Shown here one piece after another: positions 41,650 through 41,723 of a stretch of DNA of 41,723 nt (its first letter is position 1; each line of letters begins with the position of its first letter). The notes under the pieces were generated by a model. The model worked only from the letters and a program-made list of their open reading frames with translations. It made no database searches and had not been told where the DNA came from. Made by a program: the position numbers and the translations under genes. The stretch is from an uncultured Muribaculaceae bacterium (lineage in GTDB: Bacteria > Bacteroidota > Bacteroidia > Bacteroidales > Muribaculaceae): the NCBI GenBank assembly GCA_910589425.1, contig CAJUSZ010000021.1, positions 1 to 41,723 on the forward strand, written 5' to 3'.

Positions 41650-41723
41650 ATGAATATGAACCGATTGACACGGGAGTTTGACAGTTAGTGCTTTCAAAAA
41701 ATAGTCTATAAAATTGACGCCGA

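Overview
The window looks like a chromosomal segment of a gut-type Bacteroidales bacterium, plausibly from the Muribaculaceae. This rests on Bacteroidetes -7 boxes (TAnnTTTG) before most transcription units with few Shine-Dalgarno sites, a BtuB/BtuG-type vitamin B12 pair, a parvulin-SurA-OstA-MutL operon, SPII lipoproteins and roughly 50 % GC by eye. Family placement is inference; there is no rRNA or marker gene to confirm it. I see no tRNA, rRNA, IS element or CRISPR array.

Region 1 (1-4.9 kb) holds an AraC regulator, an archaeal-type AAA ATPase with a PD-(D/E)XK-like tail preceded by a perfect 20-bp-arm palindrome, an exported Ntn hydrolase, a small membrane protein and a thioesterase. Region 2 (4.9-18.0 kb) is mostly housekeeping. 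dprA converges on a long minus-strand run: parvulin lipoprotein, SurA-like isomerase, OstA-like protein, MutL, an MFS transporter and a uridine phosphorylase-like enzyme. Upstream of that is a minus-strand btuB-btuG pair behind a cobalamin riboswitch. Region 3 (18.1-19.5 kb) has two GYF_2-domain membrane proteins, one ending in a CD225/dispanin-like module.

Region 4 (19.6-28.7 kb) is accessory. A four-gene operon encodes exported carboxymuconolactone decarboxylase-cupin, exported DUF362 protein, lipoprotein flavodoxin and a TonB receptor. After it come a Nim-like/SugE (Gdx) pair divergent from a Crp-type regulator, an AraC regulator divergent from a MATE exporter, a HAD phosphatase and two possible small proteins.

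Region 5 (28.9-41.7 kb) is the most unusual. Two paralogous AraC regulators bracket an island with a third AraC inside. The island encodes three exported alpha/beta hydrolases (one with a Cys nucleophile, one a lipoprotein), an acetyltransferase, an iron-sulfur-flavoprotein-like reductase, and a five-gene minus operon: exported flavodoxin-esterase fusion, aldo/keto reductase, RibD-type reductase, second aldo/keto reductase and exported flavodoxin. Three promoters in or at the edge of the island share a layout: direct repeats exactly 21 bp apart, the proximal copy ending 22-30 bp upstream of the -7 box, and no -33 box. That is what AraC-type activation would look like.

Working hypothesis (inference): regions 4 and 5 form an AraC-regulated system for uptake, hydrolysis and reductive processing of small molecules such as esters, quinones, carbonyls or nitro compounds, with flavodoxin-fold proteins placed outside the cytoplasm.
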